From: Monocercomonoides exilis
Lineage: Eukaryota; Preaxostyla; Oxymonadida; Polymastigidae
Assembly: GCA_001643675.2 (NCBI GenBank)
Contig: LSRY02000004.1
Coordinates: 1,907,501-1,971,500 of the forward strand
Reading direction: 5' to 3'
Length of the DNA stretch: 64,000 bases
The notes beneath the pieces were generated by a model, which was not told where the DNA came from, did no database searches, and saw nothing but the letters and a program-made list of their open reading frames with translations. A program made the translations under genes and the position numbers. Below are positions 1 through 10,311 of the stretch, piece by piece. The stretch's first letter is position 1. Every line of letters starts with the position of its first letter.

Positions 1-3000
1 TTTTGCTATATCTGCTGATGCTTCTTCTGATTTGCACAGAGAAAATCCGCAGCCGTCCAACGTCACTGCAATGCTCTTCCCACTTCCTCCAACAATTTTC
101 ATCACAGGACCTGTTTTTGATGTAATCTCTGACATTTGCAAACTTTTCAAAGAAACCTCCGTCACTCCAGTAATCAAAAACGGCGATGTTAAAAACAAAG
201 CTGGATTATTAGAGGCCGTGCCTATAACTGTTTCCATCGTCAATGTGCCTGCTTCCACTTTCATAAGAGTGGTTCCTAGTGCTTGTGGTTCGCCTCCTTC
301 ATCATTTCTTCCAGATTTCTGTGGGGTCGGTCGCACAAAATCGCAGCTAATTAAACTCAGCGAAGTTGAAGCAGTTGTTGCATGAATCAATGAATTCGTT
401 CCTATAAGTCTTCCAAACTCAAAAGAGATCTCCCTGAATTCCACTGTGTGTGTGCAAGTGAATAGATCAACGTCATTTTCAATAGAGCAAACAATAGTTG
501 CCTTTGCTTCAGTTTCGATTTCGGTTCCGTCATCATTTTCCTGTTTTGTGACTCCCACAACGGTGATTCCCTTTTCTTTGTCAAATGCTACAGCTTCGCT
601 TGCAGGAACTTTGCCAGTTGCAATAACTTTAATGTGATATCCGTTGTCCCCTGCATTGCCTGTAAGTAAAGTGTTTGCTTTATTCAGAGTATCCACTGGT
701 GTGTCAAATGCTTCCCCATTTGCATCTGAGGCGCCATTTTGACCCACGTAAATAGTTACAGCCCCTGTTGGATCTGGAACTTCTGGATCGAAATACGTTG
801 AAGTAAAATCTATTTCATTGGCTGATTGGTCTCCCAATGCTGTAACAACCCAGTCATTCTGTCCTCGCTTGTATCCGCTTGCAAACTTACCGTGCATATC
901 AGTTGCGATAGCTTCAATTACTGAAGTCTTAACTTCAAGATATAAGCCTGTATTTTTCACTGTATTGTCTGTCCCTGCTGTGCATCCGGTGAATGTCAAT
1001 TTTTCGCTTGAAGGCCAAGTGAATTTCGTGGCATCTTCAATTCCATTCATTTTCAGATAAATACCTCCAGACTTCCCGTGGGCGCAGGTGCATGAAGTAA
1101 ATGTTGTAGCGACTGTATCGCGGATTGTAAATGTACTTTCTGAATTGTCGCTTTCAACATACAATGTCCCGCTTTTTGCTATATCTGCTGATGCTTCTTC
1201 TGATTTGCACAGAGAAAATCCGCAGCCGTCCAACGTCACTGCAATGCTCTTCCCACTTCCTCCAACAATTTTCATCACAGGACCTGTTTTTGATGTAATC
1301 TCTGACATTTGCAAACTTTTCAAAGAAACCTCCGTCACTCCAGTAATCAAAAACGGCGATGTTAAAAACAAAGCTGGATTATTAGAGGCCGTGCCTATAA
1401 CTGTTTCCATCGTCAATGTGCCTGCTTCCACTTTCATAAGAGTGGTTCCTAGTGCTTGTGGTTCGCCTCCTTCATCATTTCTTCCAGATTTCTGTGGGGT
1501 CGGTCGCACAAAATCGCAGCTAATTAAACTCAGCGAAGTTGAAGCAGTTGTTGCATGAATCAATGAATTCGTTCCTATAAGTCTTCCAAACTCAAAAGAG
1601 ATCTCCCTGAATTCCACTGTGTGTGTGCAAGTGAATAGATCAACGTCATTTTCAATAGAGCAAACAATAGTTGCCTTTGCTTCAGTTTCGATTTCGGTTC
1701 CGTCATCATTTTCCTGTTTTGTGACTCCCACAACGGTGATTCCCTTTTCTTTGTCAAATGCTACAGCTTCGCTTGCAGGAACTTTGCCAGTTGCAATAAC
1801 TTTAATGTGATATCCGTTGTCCCCTGCATTGCCTGTAAGTAAAGTGTTTGCTTTATTCAGAGTATCCACTGGTGTGTCAAATGCTTCCCCATTTGCATCT
1901 GAGGCGCCATTTTGACCCACGTAAATAGTTACAGCCCCTGTTGGATCTGGAACTTCTGGATCGAAATACGTTGAAGTAAAATCTATTTCATTGGCTGATT
2001 GGTCTCCCAATGCTGTAACAACCCAGTCATTCTGTCCTCGCTTGTATCCGCTTGCAAACTTACCGTGCATATCAGTTGCGATAGCTTCAATTACTGAAGT
2101 CTTAACTTCAAGATATAAGCCTGTATTTTTCACTGTATTGTCTGTCCCTGCTGTGCATCCGGTGAATGTCAATTTTTCGCTTGAAGGCCAAGTGAATTTC
2201 GTGGCATCTTCAATTCCATTCATTTTCAGATAAATACCTCCAGACTTCCCGTGGGCGCAGGTGCATGAAGTAAATGTTGTAGCGACTGTATCGCGGATTG
2301 TAAATGTACTTTCTGAATTGTCGCTTTCAACATACAATGTCCCGCTTTTTGCTATATCTGCTGATGCTTCTTCTGATTTGCACAGAGAAAATCCGCAGCC
2401 GTCCAACGTCACTGCAATGCTCTTCCCACTTCCTCCAACAATTTTCATCACAGGACCTGTTTTTGATGTAATCTCTGACATTTGCAAACTTTTCAAAGAA
2501 ACCTCCGTCACTCCAGTAATCAAAAACGGCGATGTTAAAAACAAAGCTGGATTATTAGAGGCCGTGCCTATAACTGTTTCCATCGTCAATGTGCCTGCTT
2601 CCACTTTCATAAGAGTGGTTCCTAGTGCTTGTGGTTCGCCTCCTTCATCATTTCTTCCAGATTTCTGTGGGGTCGGTCGCACAAAATCGCAGCTAATTAA
2701 ACTCAGCGAAGTTGAAGCAGTTGTTGCATGAATCAATGAATTCGTTCCTATAAGTCTTCCAAACTCAAAAGAGATCTCCCTGAATTCCACTGTGTGTGTG
2801 CAAGTGAATAGATCAACGTCATTTTCAATAGAGCAAACAATAGTTGCCTTTGCTTCAGTTTCGATTTCGGTTCCGTCATCATTTTCCTGTTTTGTGACTC
2901 CCACAACGGTGATTCCCTTTTCTTTGTCAAATGCTACAGCTTCGCTTGCAGGAACTTTGCCAGTTGCAATAACTTTAATGTGATATCCGTTGTCCCCTGC

Positions 3001-4308
3001 ATTGCCTGTAAGTAAAGTGTTTGCTTTATTCAGAGTATCCACTGGTGTGTCAAATGCTTCCCCATTTGCATCTGAGGCGCCATTTTGACCCACGTAAATA
3101 GTTACAGCCCCTGTTGGATCTGGAACTTCTGGATCGAAATACGTTGAAGTAAAATCTATTTCATTGGCTGATTGGTCTCCCAATGCTGTAACAACCCAGT
3201 CATTCTGTCCTCGCTTGTATCCGCTTGCAAACTTACCGTGCATATCAGTTGCGATAGCTTCAATTACTGAAGTCTTAACTTCAAGATATAAGCCTGTATT
3301 TTTCACTGTATTGTCTGTCCCTGCTGTGCATCCGGTGAATGTCAATTTTTCGCTTGAAGGCCAAGTGAATTTCGTGGCATCTTCAATTCCATTCATTTTC
3401 AGATAAATACCTCCAGACTTCCCGTGGGCGCAGGTGCATGAAGTAAATGTTGTAGCGACTGTATCGCGGATTGTAAATGTACTTTCTGAATTGTCGCTTT
3501 CAACATACAATGTCCCGCTTTTTGCTATATCTGCTGATGCTTCTTCTGATTTGCACAGAGAAAATCCGCAGCCGTCCAACGTCACTGCAATGCTCTTCCC
3601 ACTTCCTCCAACAATTTTCATCACAGGACCTGTTTTTGATGTAATCTCTGACATTTGCAAACTTTTCAAAGAAACCTCCGTCACTCCAGTAATCAAAAAC
3701 GGCGATGTTAAAAACAAAGCTGGATTATTAGAGGCCGTGCCTATAACTGTTTCCATCGTCAATGTGCCTGCTTCCACTTTCATAAGAGTGGTTCCTAGTG
3801 CTTGTGGTTCGCCTCCTTCATCATTTCTTCCAGATTTCTGTGGGGTCGGTCGCACAAAATCGCAGCTAATTAAACTCAGCGAAGTTGAAGCAGTTGTTGC
3901 ATGAATCAATGAATTCGTTCCTATAAGTCTTCCAAACTCAAAAGAGATCTCCCTGAATTCCACTGTGTGTGTGCAAGTGAATAGATCAACGTCATTTTCA
4001 ATAGAGCAAACAATAGTTGCCTTTGCTTCAGTTTCGATTTCGGTTCCGTCATCATTTTCCTGTTTTGTGACTCCCACAACGGTGATTCCCTTTTCTTTGT
4101 CAAATGCTACAGCTTCGCTTGCAGGAACTTTGCCAGTTGCAATAACTTTAATGTGATATCCGTTGTCCCCTGCATTGCCTGTAAGTAAAGTGTTTGCTTT
4201 ATTCAGAGTATCCACTGGTGTGTCAAATGCTTCCCCATTTGCATCTGAGGCGCCATTTTGACCCACGTAAATAGTTACAGCCCCTGTTGGATCTGGAACT
4301 TCTGGATC
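1..4308 (-). repeat. 1173-bp tandem repeat array, three full copies plus a partial
   Basis: Full units lie at 3136-4308, 1963-3135 and 790-1962, and 1-789 is part of a fourth. I see no base differences between copies, including at silent positions, which implies very recent expansion or homogenisation. The array lies wholly inside the reading frame of the secreted protein. The true copy number is unknown because the array continues beyond base 1. Confidence 0.95.
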
Positions 4309-4365
4309 TTCACTTTCCAAGAATATTGTTGTTATTATTAAAATTAATTTTAAAAAGTTTATCAT
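1..4365 (-). CDS. Secreted tandem-repeat protein, beta-helix (pectin-lyase-like) type; 3' end beyond window
   Basis: Reading the minus strand from an ATG at 4365 gives one uninterrupted frame to base 1, so the gene leaves the window with no stop seen. The first 17 residues (MINFLKLILIITTIFLE) look like a signal peptide. A short linker (ESEDPEVPDPTG) then leads into 391-residue units repeated in frame (period 1173 bp, divisible by three). Each unit opens with TIYVGQNGASDANGEAFDTP, which resembles the opening strand-turn of right-handed parallel beta-helix proteins (a glycine/aspartate-rich turn, then DTPVDTLNKA). Each unit also carries several Cys residues and GGIYLKMN-like strands. Proteins of this style are abundant at the surface of oxymonads, which is family knowledge and not shown here. 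At least 1455 codons lie in the window. The open frame and signal peptide are seen directly; the fold and surface location are inferred. Confidence 0.82.
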   Translation of the reverse strand, partial: MINFLKLILIITTIFLESEDPEVPDPTGAVTIYVGQNGASDANGEAFDTPVDTLNKANTLLTGNAGDNGYHIKVIATGKVPASEAVAFDKEKGITVVGVTKQENDDGTEIETEAKATIVCSIENDVDLFTCTHTVEFREISFEFGRLIGTNSLIHATTASTSLSLISCDFVRPTPQKSGRNDEGGEPQALGTTLMKVEAGTLTMETVIGTASNNPALFLTSPFLITGVTEVSLKSLQMSEITSKTGPVMKIVGGSGKSIAVTLDGCGFSLCKSEEASADIAKSGTLYVESDNSESTFTIRDTVATTFTSCTCAHGKSGGIYLKMNGIEDATKFTWPSSEKLTFTGCTAGTDNTVKNTGLYLEVKTSVIEAIATDMHGKFASGYKRGQNDWVVTALGDQSANEIDFTSTYFDPEVPDPTGAVTIYVGQNGASDANGEAFDTPVDTLNKANTLLTGNAGDNGYHIKVIATGKVPASEAVAFDKEKGITVVGVTKQENDDGTEIETEAKATIVCSIENDVDLFTCTHTVEFREISFEFGRLIGTNSLIHATTASTSLSLISCDFVRPTPQKSGRNDEGGEPQALGTTLMKVEAGTLTMETVIGTASNNPALFLTSPFLITGVTEVSLKSLQMSEITSKTGPVMKIVGGSGKSIAVTLDGCGFSLCKSEEASADIAKSGTLYVESDNSESTFTIRDTVATTFTSCTCAHGKSGGIYLKMNGIEDATKFTWPSSEKLTFTGCTAGTDNTVKNTGLYLEVKTSVIEAIATDMHGKFASGYKRGQNDWVVTALGDQSANEIDFTSTYFDPEVPDPTGAVTIYVGQNGASDANGEAFDTPVDTLNKANTLLTGNAGDNGYHIKVIATGKVPASEAVAFDKEKGITVVGVTKQENDDGTEIETEAKATIVCSIENDVDLFTCTHTVEFREISFEFGRLIGTNSLIHATTASTSLSLISCDFVRPTPQKSGRNDEGGEPQALGTTLMKVEAGTLTMETVIGTASNNPALFLTSPFLITGVTEVSLKSLQMSEITSKTGPVMKIVGGSGKSIAVTLDGCGFSLCKSEEASADIAKSGTLYVESDNSESTFTIRDTVATTFTSCTCAHGKSGGIYLKMNGIEDATKFTWPSSEKLTFTGCTAGTDNTVKNTGLYLEVKTSVIEAIATDMHGKFASGYKRGQNDWVVTALGDQSANEIDFTSTYFDPEVPDPTGAVTIYVGQNGASDANGEAFDTPVDTLNKANTLLTGNAGDNGYHIKVIATGKVPASEAVAFDKEKGITVVGVTKQENDDGTEIETEAKATIVCSIENDVDLFTCTHTVEFREISFEFGRLIGTNSLIHATTASTSLSLISCDFVRPTPQKSGRNDEGGEPQALGTTLMKVEAGTLTMETVIGTASNNPALFLTSPFLITGVTEVSLKSLQMSEITSKTGPVMKIVGGSGKSIAVTLDGCGFSLCKSEEASADIAK

Positions 4366-5699
4366 TTTTGCTTTTATCAGCTTCTGGATCAATTTCTTCG
4401 TGTATTTTGTATTTTATTTTCTTTGTATAAAGGTTTTTTAATTATTTTATTTAAAATTTAAGGTTTTAGTGAATTGTGAGAAAATTTTCTTGATCGATCA
4501 GTTCTTTTTTTTATTTGGAGAGTTTATTTTCGTTATTAAAGACATTCTCTGTGAAATAATCATTGATAATAATATCTATCTATTGGAAAAAATGGTTTTC
4601 AGTTTTTATTTGATAGTTAAAGTTTGATTGATTGTTTTCAGTTTATAGAAATCAAAAAAATATATATATAATATTAAATAATATGAAATAAAAATCAATT
4701 TCAGCATATAATAATGTATTCGTTAATTTTGCAATTGTCGAATTTCAGATTCTGGAAGCATCACTTTTTTTATATCATTAAAAGAAATTTTCTCCTTTTA
4801 TTCGTCTTGGAAAAATGTCAACGTAAAAATACAGGAAATTGGAATTAAATTGCATCCGTTTATAATCACATTTTTCCGCACACAAACGGGGTCTCGACGA
4901 TAGACTGATATTTTTTGAACTGCTCGACAAGCAGGCCGGCAAAACGCTTTCCTTTCATTCGATCTATTTTCTCTCAAAAACTATTTAAAATTAAAATTTA
5001 TTTCTGATAACAAAAAATATTTTTTTTTTGAATTTCAAGTCATTTTTATTATTTAATAATTCAGGTTATCAAAATTATTTTGCACATTTAATTTTTTTAA
5101 AGAACGAAAATTTCAGATTGTGTAATCGACAGGTCTTTGGCAAGATCAGTTGAACGATATAGATCAGTCAAGTCAACAAAAAATGATGAATTTAACAAAT
5201 TTGTTGATAGGTTGGTAGGACCTCATAAAGAAAATCGTGTGCTCTCTGTGTAGTTAACTTTGTTTCTAAACAAAATATTGGTGGATTTTTTTATTTGAAA
5301 TTTTTTCCATAAACTTGAATGCATCAGATTATAATCTTTTATTTTCATTAATAAACATTGAAAATCTATTTTTTTATGAGAATGCGCTGCAATAATTTAT
5401 TTTATAGTTTTAATTTGTCTTTATCCTTTTTAACTTTTTTCTCCAAATTTCGAAACTTTCCTGGAGTCGTTTCAAAAAATAAATTAAAAATATTGATTGA
5501 GATGGTTCTGTAACATAATTTAAGGTCACATAATTTCTTGTCATCAAAATCAATAGGTAAAAATTGATTCAAAAATATATGATATGATTCAATATAAAAA
5601 AGTCATTCAATTTTGTTAAAGCGATAAAAGCGAAAAAACTGAGTATGACTAAATTTTCTATTTTTGAAAGGCAAAGAAAAGTTAAAGATAGAATAGAAT
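4366..5699. other. AT-rich spacer with a possible coding relic
   Basis: No gene is supported here. Two short richer patches stand out. Around 4890-4980 a frame reads LIFFELLDKQAGKTLSFHS. At about 5126-5254 a 42-codon frame on plus reads DRSLARSVERYRSVKSTKND, continues, and ends ENRVLSV-stop. They may be neighbouring exons or fragments of one decayed plus-strand gene, perhaps a transposase. I do not recognise them. Confidence 0.3.
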
Positions 5700-6690
5700 C
5701 AGCCAGAATGAATGATGATTTTTTGAGAGAACACTTGAGAGCGGGCGAGATTGACTGATGAGGAAGATGGTGATTGTGGAGCGGATTGTGGGGAAGCCAG
5801 TTGTGAAAGGGATGATACAGCCGGACGGGACGATGAGTATCACGTTTGTTGGGGAGATGCTGTTTGGGAGGAGAGAGAAGAGAAAAGAAAGAGATGTGAA
5901 TAAATGATTGGTATCGGATGGAGAATTGTTGTATTTGGACTCGGACTGGAAGAGAGATATGATGGACGAGTTTGTTCCAATTGGGTGGGTTGTGCTGCAG
6001 CAAAGTGGGCCGTCGATTGCTCTGTGGGATATGATTCATGCGATCGGGAAAGTGTGCCAAGGGAAAGGGTAGATTGAAGTATTTTTCGTTTCGTGTTGTG
6101 TGTTTGTGAGAATGTTGAAGCCACTGTCAGCATCATCGGCATTCCGGTGGATGTAGTATCTGCTGCATGTGAGCAACGAGATCGCGTCTGGAAACAACCT
6201 CCTTCCCCTTCGCGCAGGAACTGCAGCTTTGCATGTGCGCGCTCCGTCCTCTGATTCTGCGCATTCCGCATCTGCTCGACCTATGACTTCTTCGAGTTCT
6301 ATCCGCAACTTTGCCTCATATGTCGGAGTGGCAGGTGGGCAGAGAAAGTCTCCTCAGCCGGCGTCTGGCTCTGTTGGTACCTCTGCCAAAGTGCGCGTCT
6401 GTCCCTCCACGGAGGTGACAAACAGCATTGTGATAATGCATCAGTTCCACAAGCCGGAGCTGTTGCGTGAGCCGCGCGAGCAGCTCTTTTCGAACCGCAG
6501 GGAGCACAGCATCACGTTTGACATTGAAGAAAAGTGAGGCGTTCTGTTTCAGTTGGTTGGGAATCTCATCGTGGGGGTCGTAGGGTTTGTTGTGCGCGAG
6601 CGGTCGGTGCAGTTTGTTGAGCGGATAGCTACGCGAGCGCTTGAGATGGTGGATATTCAAAGAACAACAACTCAATTTTCATCTACTAAA
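5700..6690 (+). pseudogene. Decayed GC-rich coding block, product unrecognised
   Basis: Base composition jumps to that of coding DNA, but no frame stays open. On plus, frames such as GMIQPDGTMSITFVGEMLFG (about 5808-5866) and DMMDEFVPIGWVVLQQSGPS (about 5957-6016) look protein-like and share a frame interrupted by TGA. Further fragments (about 6170-6535, and 6553 onward with NLIVGVVGFVVRERSVQFVE) lie in other phases. The opposite strand also reads plausibly in places, for example KLRIELEEVIGRADAECAES near 6300, so orientation is not fully settled. The pattern fits a frameshifted, stop-riddled old gene. No family is recognised. Confidence 0.4.
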
Positions 6691-6970
6691 TTTTGTTCAC
6701 ATTCATTTACGTCTATCTCTTTCTTTTGTAATAAGCATCATGCACATTCACAATTTTTCTTTCAATCCTATAAAAAGCAAATTCAAAATGCTTTAAATGA
6801 AACTTTAATTGTAAAAAAATGTGAAAACAACGAAATTTTTGAGATGACCTTTGCTCTGTTTTCATTTCCCAAATAATTTTTGATTTCAAATATAAATCAT
6901 CTCATAGTGAACCGATGTTAATGAAGGGTGTGAGCTTCCTGTGGATATGAACAGTTGATTTATTACCATT

Positions 6971-7105
6971 TCTTCTGCTCCAGTGATCTCAACCAGCCTT
7001 GATCCGCGATTGTTTAAGTGTATTAAAGAATACAAAAGAACAAAGCCTTTGATGGTCAATGAATAAGCTGAAACTTAAGGAAAAAAAAAAAAAAAAAAAA
7101 AAAAA
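6971..7105 (+). other. Short coding fragment followed by a 25-base poly(A) run
   Basis: A pyrimidine-rich stretch ending in CAG at about 6982 is followed by a frame reading STSLDPRLFKCIKEYKRTKP and ending at TAA (7064-7066). Only 14 bases after the stop comes an unbroken run of 25 A (7081-7105), just outside the left inverted repeat of the DIRS element. It may be the last exon of a lost gene or the end of a retroposed transcript. The product is not recognised. Confidence 0.3.
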
Positions 7106-7123
7106 TATTCACGTAAATTTGTT

Positions 7124-7167
7124 AAGAACAATCTATCTACGACACCTCTCTATTTTGGGAGTGATAA
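7124..7167 (+). repeat. Left inverted terminal repeat of the DIRS element
   Basis: The repeat begins AAGAACAATC and contains ACACCTCTCTATTTTGGGAG. It matches the reverse complement of 11064-11106 with a two-base gap and about two substitutions. Confidence 0.85.
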
Positions 7168-7352
7168 TAATTGGGCTTCTCTCTTGTTCCTCGGTGTATG
7201 CTTGTGTGTCGAATAAAGGTCTCATTGTGAACAAAATGTCATCGATTTCGATCGTTTTACTGCCTTCTGATTCTTGGTCGCCTAGCTCCTCGATCTTTGA
7301 TGGATGCGTGACTTCTGGATCTTGCTCTGTGCTTTCTTTGAGTTTTGGCAGG

Positions 7353-8400
7353 CTAAATTTGATAATCTCTGAGGAATGGCTTGGTTGTGTGTTCGATGTT
7401 GAGATTAGTTGGTGTGCCATTTGATGGGAGAGATTTGAGGAAAGATAAAACTTTGATGGTGTGTGTGCAGTCGGTGAATGTCTCGCATATTTTGCATCCA
7501 GCACTACTGGAACTTTGTTGAGCATAAGCGTTGATATAGCAGCGTTCTTTGGTATATGGGCGGTCGTGTCTGGGGACTCCTATCCAAGACATTCCTATTC
7601 TGTCTAGTTTCCTAATCCCCTCCACTGTCAGCGGGGTGAATTTCATTGTGTTCAAGAGGAATGTGTCACATTCAGGGCGTCTCTGTTTAATGAATTCCCA
7701 TAGGCACAATTATGTTCTTGTTGGGCAAATCTTTGCGTTTGGCTAATCGAGGAAAGGCACTGAAATGAAGGATGATGAATTTGTCGTCTTGAGCTTCGTT
7801 TGGAGATGCACTGCGCTTGAATCTACAATCGATGAGGTCATTGAGAGCTGTGCCAGTTCACGGAACCTGCAGGCTGTGAATATCATAATTAGCAAAATGC
7901 TCTTTATGGTCAGTTCAAGGAACGACAACTTCTCATTTGGGAAGTCCTGAGAATAGTGTGGAAAAGCGAGGTCTGGCTTCCACATCTCCATGCAAGGTCT
8001 TCTGTGCACCTGGCTTCTGGAGAATGTCCTAAACAGCACATGAAAGAGAGAGTTTCCTCCTTTCTCCTTACCATAGACCACCTTTGAAATGAGGGAAATA
8101 GCCGAACGCGTGGCTGCGAGACACGCATATGAAAAACCTCGGTCCCTTAGGTCTGTAAAACAGTCTACGCAGTTCTTTATCCAGTTTTCAAACTTCTTGG
8201 GGAACTGTCGCAGTGTCAATCTCCTCCATGCTCTGCTGAAGTGTTTGAATCCGAAGCAATACGATCTCCATGTTGTCTGAGCCACACTGTTCTTTGCTGT
8301 ACCTTGGATCCTCACTGGTACTCCACATTGTCTCATGCTCTGTTTCCACCATATTTTGCCTTCGTCTGCCACCAGTTTAGCCACGCTGCCATGTATTCCC
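7353..8400 (-). pseudogene. DIRS tyrosine recombinase, degenerate
   Basis: The first part lies at the end of a long frame (stop at 7743). It has an N-terminal core-binding-like helical stretch (TTWRSYCFGFKHFSRAW), then IFTACRFRELAQLS, matching the box of the first catalytic Arg in tyrosine recombinases. After the stop a second piece in another frame (7709-7353) has LTVEGIRKLDRIGMSWIG and then AGCKICETFTDC, resembling the 'aGW...tF..hY' box without an identifiable catalytic Tyr. It is probably inactive. The assignment depends on the Arg box and its position after RNase H. Confidence 0.6.
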
Positions 8401-9441
8401 TTGGGAGAAGAGATGCTCCAGTCTTTCTTAGCTTTTCTCCTGGTATTAGGACCTCCTTTGCGTCCTTCCACACAGCTCGATGAGTCTCCATCTCTTGTAA
8501 CAATTGACTCCATACTTGATTCTTCCAAGCTGGAAGAAGAAGAACCACTCTCGCTCTTTCCGTTTGTACTTTTTTCAGACAAGGCATTATGAGGGGCACA
8601 GGGGGATGTGCCAAGATGACTCCTTCTCTCCAGTCTGCGGTCAGACAGTCCGTGCACCATAGGCTTCCTGGCCCATAACATATCGGTCTTTTCTTGATTC
8701 TTATGTTTGCTAATGCGTCCACATCTGGGACGGCTCCCAGAACTGCTTCTGCTTCGCGAAGATTTTGAGTCCGAATCTCGTAGTCTCCTGCAATTGCAAG
8801 TCTTGACAGCGAGTCTGCTATCACGTTCTTTTCTCCCGGAATGTGAATGGCCTTCAATGTCACCTCCATCGCTTGACATACATTTTAAATCTTTCTCAGG
8901 AGAGAGATCAAGTTCGGTCCTGCTACCCATCTGTTGATATTGAAAACCACTGAGGTATTGTCCGACCGGAGAAGCAGGTTGTGGATTTTGTTGCGCTCCA
9001 GGCTGGAAGAAAAATTGTTGAGCGCAAGGAGAACAGCCAAAAGCTCTCTGTAATTCGATGTTTGTTCCTGAATGTTGGGCTGAGAAGTTTGTGGAAATGT
9101 TGGACGTTCCCCGCAATATTCAAGGTTGCTCCCGCTGCAAACGGAGATGCGTCCGTTGTGAGAACAGCTTCAGGGCTGGCAAAGTCCACCAGCTTCCTGC
9201 TGAACCTTGTATTCAGTCTCTGTAACCATAGCTCCAGTTGCCTCCTCAGACTGCCGTTGAGGCGCACCTCCCCATTCCAACCCGATTCTCTCACGCCTTT
9301 GTTGAGAACCGCATACCATCGGTTCATGAACAAGCTTGCGTCTCTGAACACGAAGCGCGTAGCGCTGAGTAGCACTATGAAGGACGCTAAATCTCTCACC
9401 TTCACAGCCTTGCTGAGCTTCACCCGCTTCATCCATTTCAC
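8333..9441 (-). pseudogene. DIRS RNase H and connecting domain, frameshifted
   Basis: The first part (9441-8923) reads KVRDLASFIVLLSATRFVFR and then LTTDASPFAAGATLNIAG, the RNase H strand with its first catalytic Asp. The matching continuation lies in another frame (about 9060-8870) with NYRELLAVLLALNNFSSSLE and then RSDNTSVVFNINRW, so a frameshift separates them. The next frame (8869-8333) has AIHIPGEKNVIADSLSRL and the 'VPDVDALANIRIKK' stretch typical of the DIRS/hepadna-like tail. The order and motifs are as expected for DIRS, and the breaks make it nonfunctional. Confidence 0.75.
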
Positions 9442-9540
9442 ACATTATTGTCTCAGCTCTTTGCGTCGTTGATCCTCAAGTCTCACTGTCATCTGTTAGC
9501 TGTCCCCTCTCCATCCAAGGGAATCAAAGTGTCTTTTCTG

Positions 9541-10311
9541 TCATAATTTGCTTTTCTCCATATTTCCCAACAAGCCTAGCTGCCCCAACAATTCCAAAAT
9601 CTCCTTCGTTGCTGCTCTTTGATTATTCCTGTCCTGATGAAGAAGAAGTGTATTGTCAAAATATGTTACACTCCTCACACTCCACCGTTTCCTTTCCTGC
9701 ATCATTTCTTTGCGCATTATCTTGTTAAAGACCCTGGGAGCGTCATTGTATCCATACGGCATTCCCCTGGAACCGAAGAAATCTCCTCTGAACTGGAAAG
9801 CCAGGTAAGGAGTGAACTCTCTGTGTTCCGGTTTGAGGAAATACGCCTGAGAAAGGTCCAAAGAAGTCGCCCAGTCTTTCTTTTGCAGCAGTTTCTCCAC
9901 GGTTCGATGATCGTCCATTTTGAAGTGAACATCCTCCAACTCAACGTTCAGCGGTCTGCAATCCAGGATTTGTCTGTATATCCCATTCTTCTTCTGGATA
10001 AAGAAAATGTTGTTCACGCAACCAACCTGGTCCGCTGTCAGCTTGGTCAACACTTCCGTCCTCAACCCCTCTTGTATCCACTTCGCACAAGCTTGCTCCT
10101 CTTTCTTCCCTCCAATAAAACCTCTGCATCGTCCATTCTCCTTCTTCAGGCGTTCTCTCGAGCTTTTTCCTTTCCAAATCGGTCGTATACCCTCCGTAAT
10201 CACGTCTCCCACTCCAATCTTCTCCCACTCTCGAGTGAAAACCTGGGTTCGGCCTCCTTCTTTCTCTGAAAAAAACGGGTCTTTGGAGGAATGAAAGGTC
10301 TTTTGGAGCAA
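9541..10311 (-). pseudogene. DIRS reverse transcriptase domain, truncated
   Basis: The 256-residue frame carries recognisable RT blocks: an entry region with NNIFFIQKKNGIYRQILDCR, then RPLN, the catalytic-Asp block SLDLSQAYF, and SRGMPYGYNDAPRVFNKIM. The active-site loop reads VTYFDNTLLL, so the second Asp of the usual YxDD is Asn. The frame stops at 9541, and what follows contains several stops before the RNase H frame. A first Met at 10311 is only formal; the domain probably continued from an upstream fusion. Loss of one catalytic Asp and the stops mark it as dead. Confidence 0.8.

Noticed and set aside
402-4156. Repeated short frames in the 1173-bp array (for example 60-, 63-, 80- and 156-residue frames on both strands)
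   Set aside because: They are shadows of the long minus-strand frame that is open from 4365 to base 1 and begins with a signal peptide.
7081-7424. Plus-strand 121-residue frame beginning MNKLKLKEKKKKKK
   Set aside because: The Lys run is the poly(A) tract and the rest is opposite to the DIRS recombinase region.
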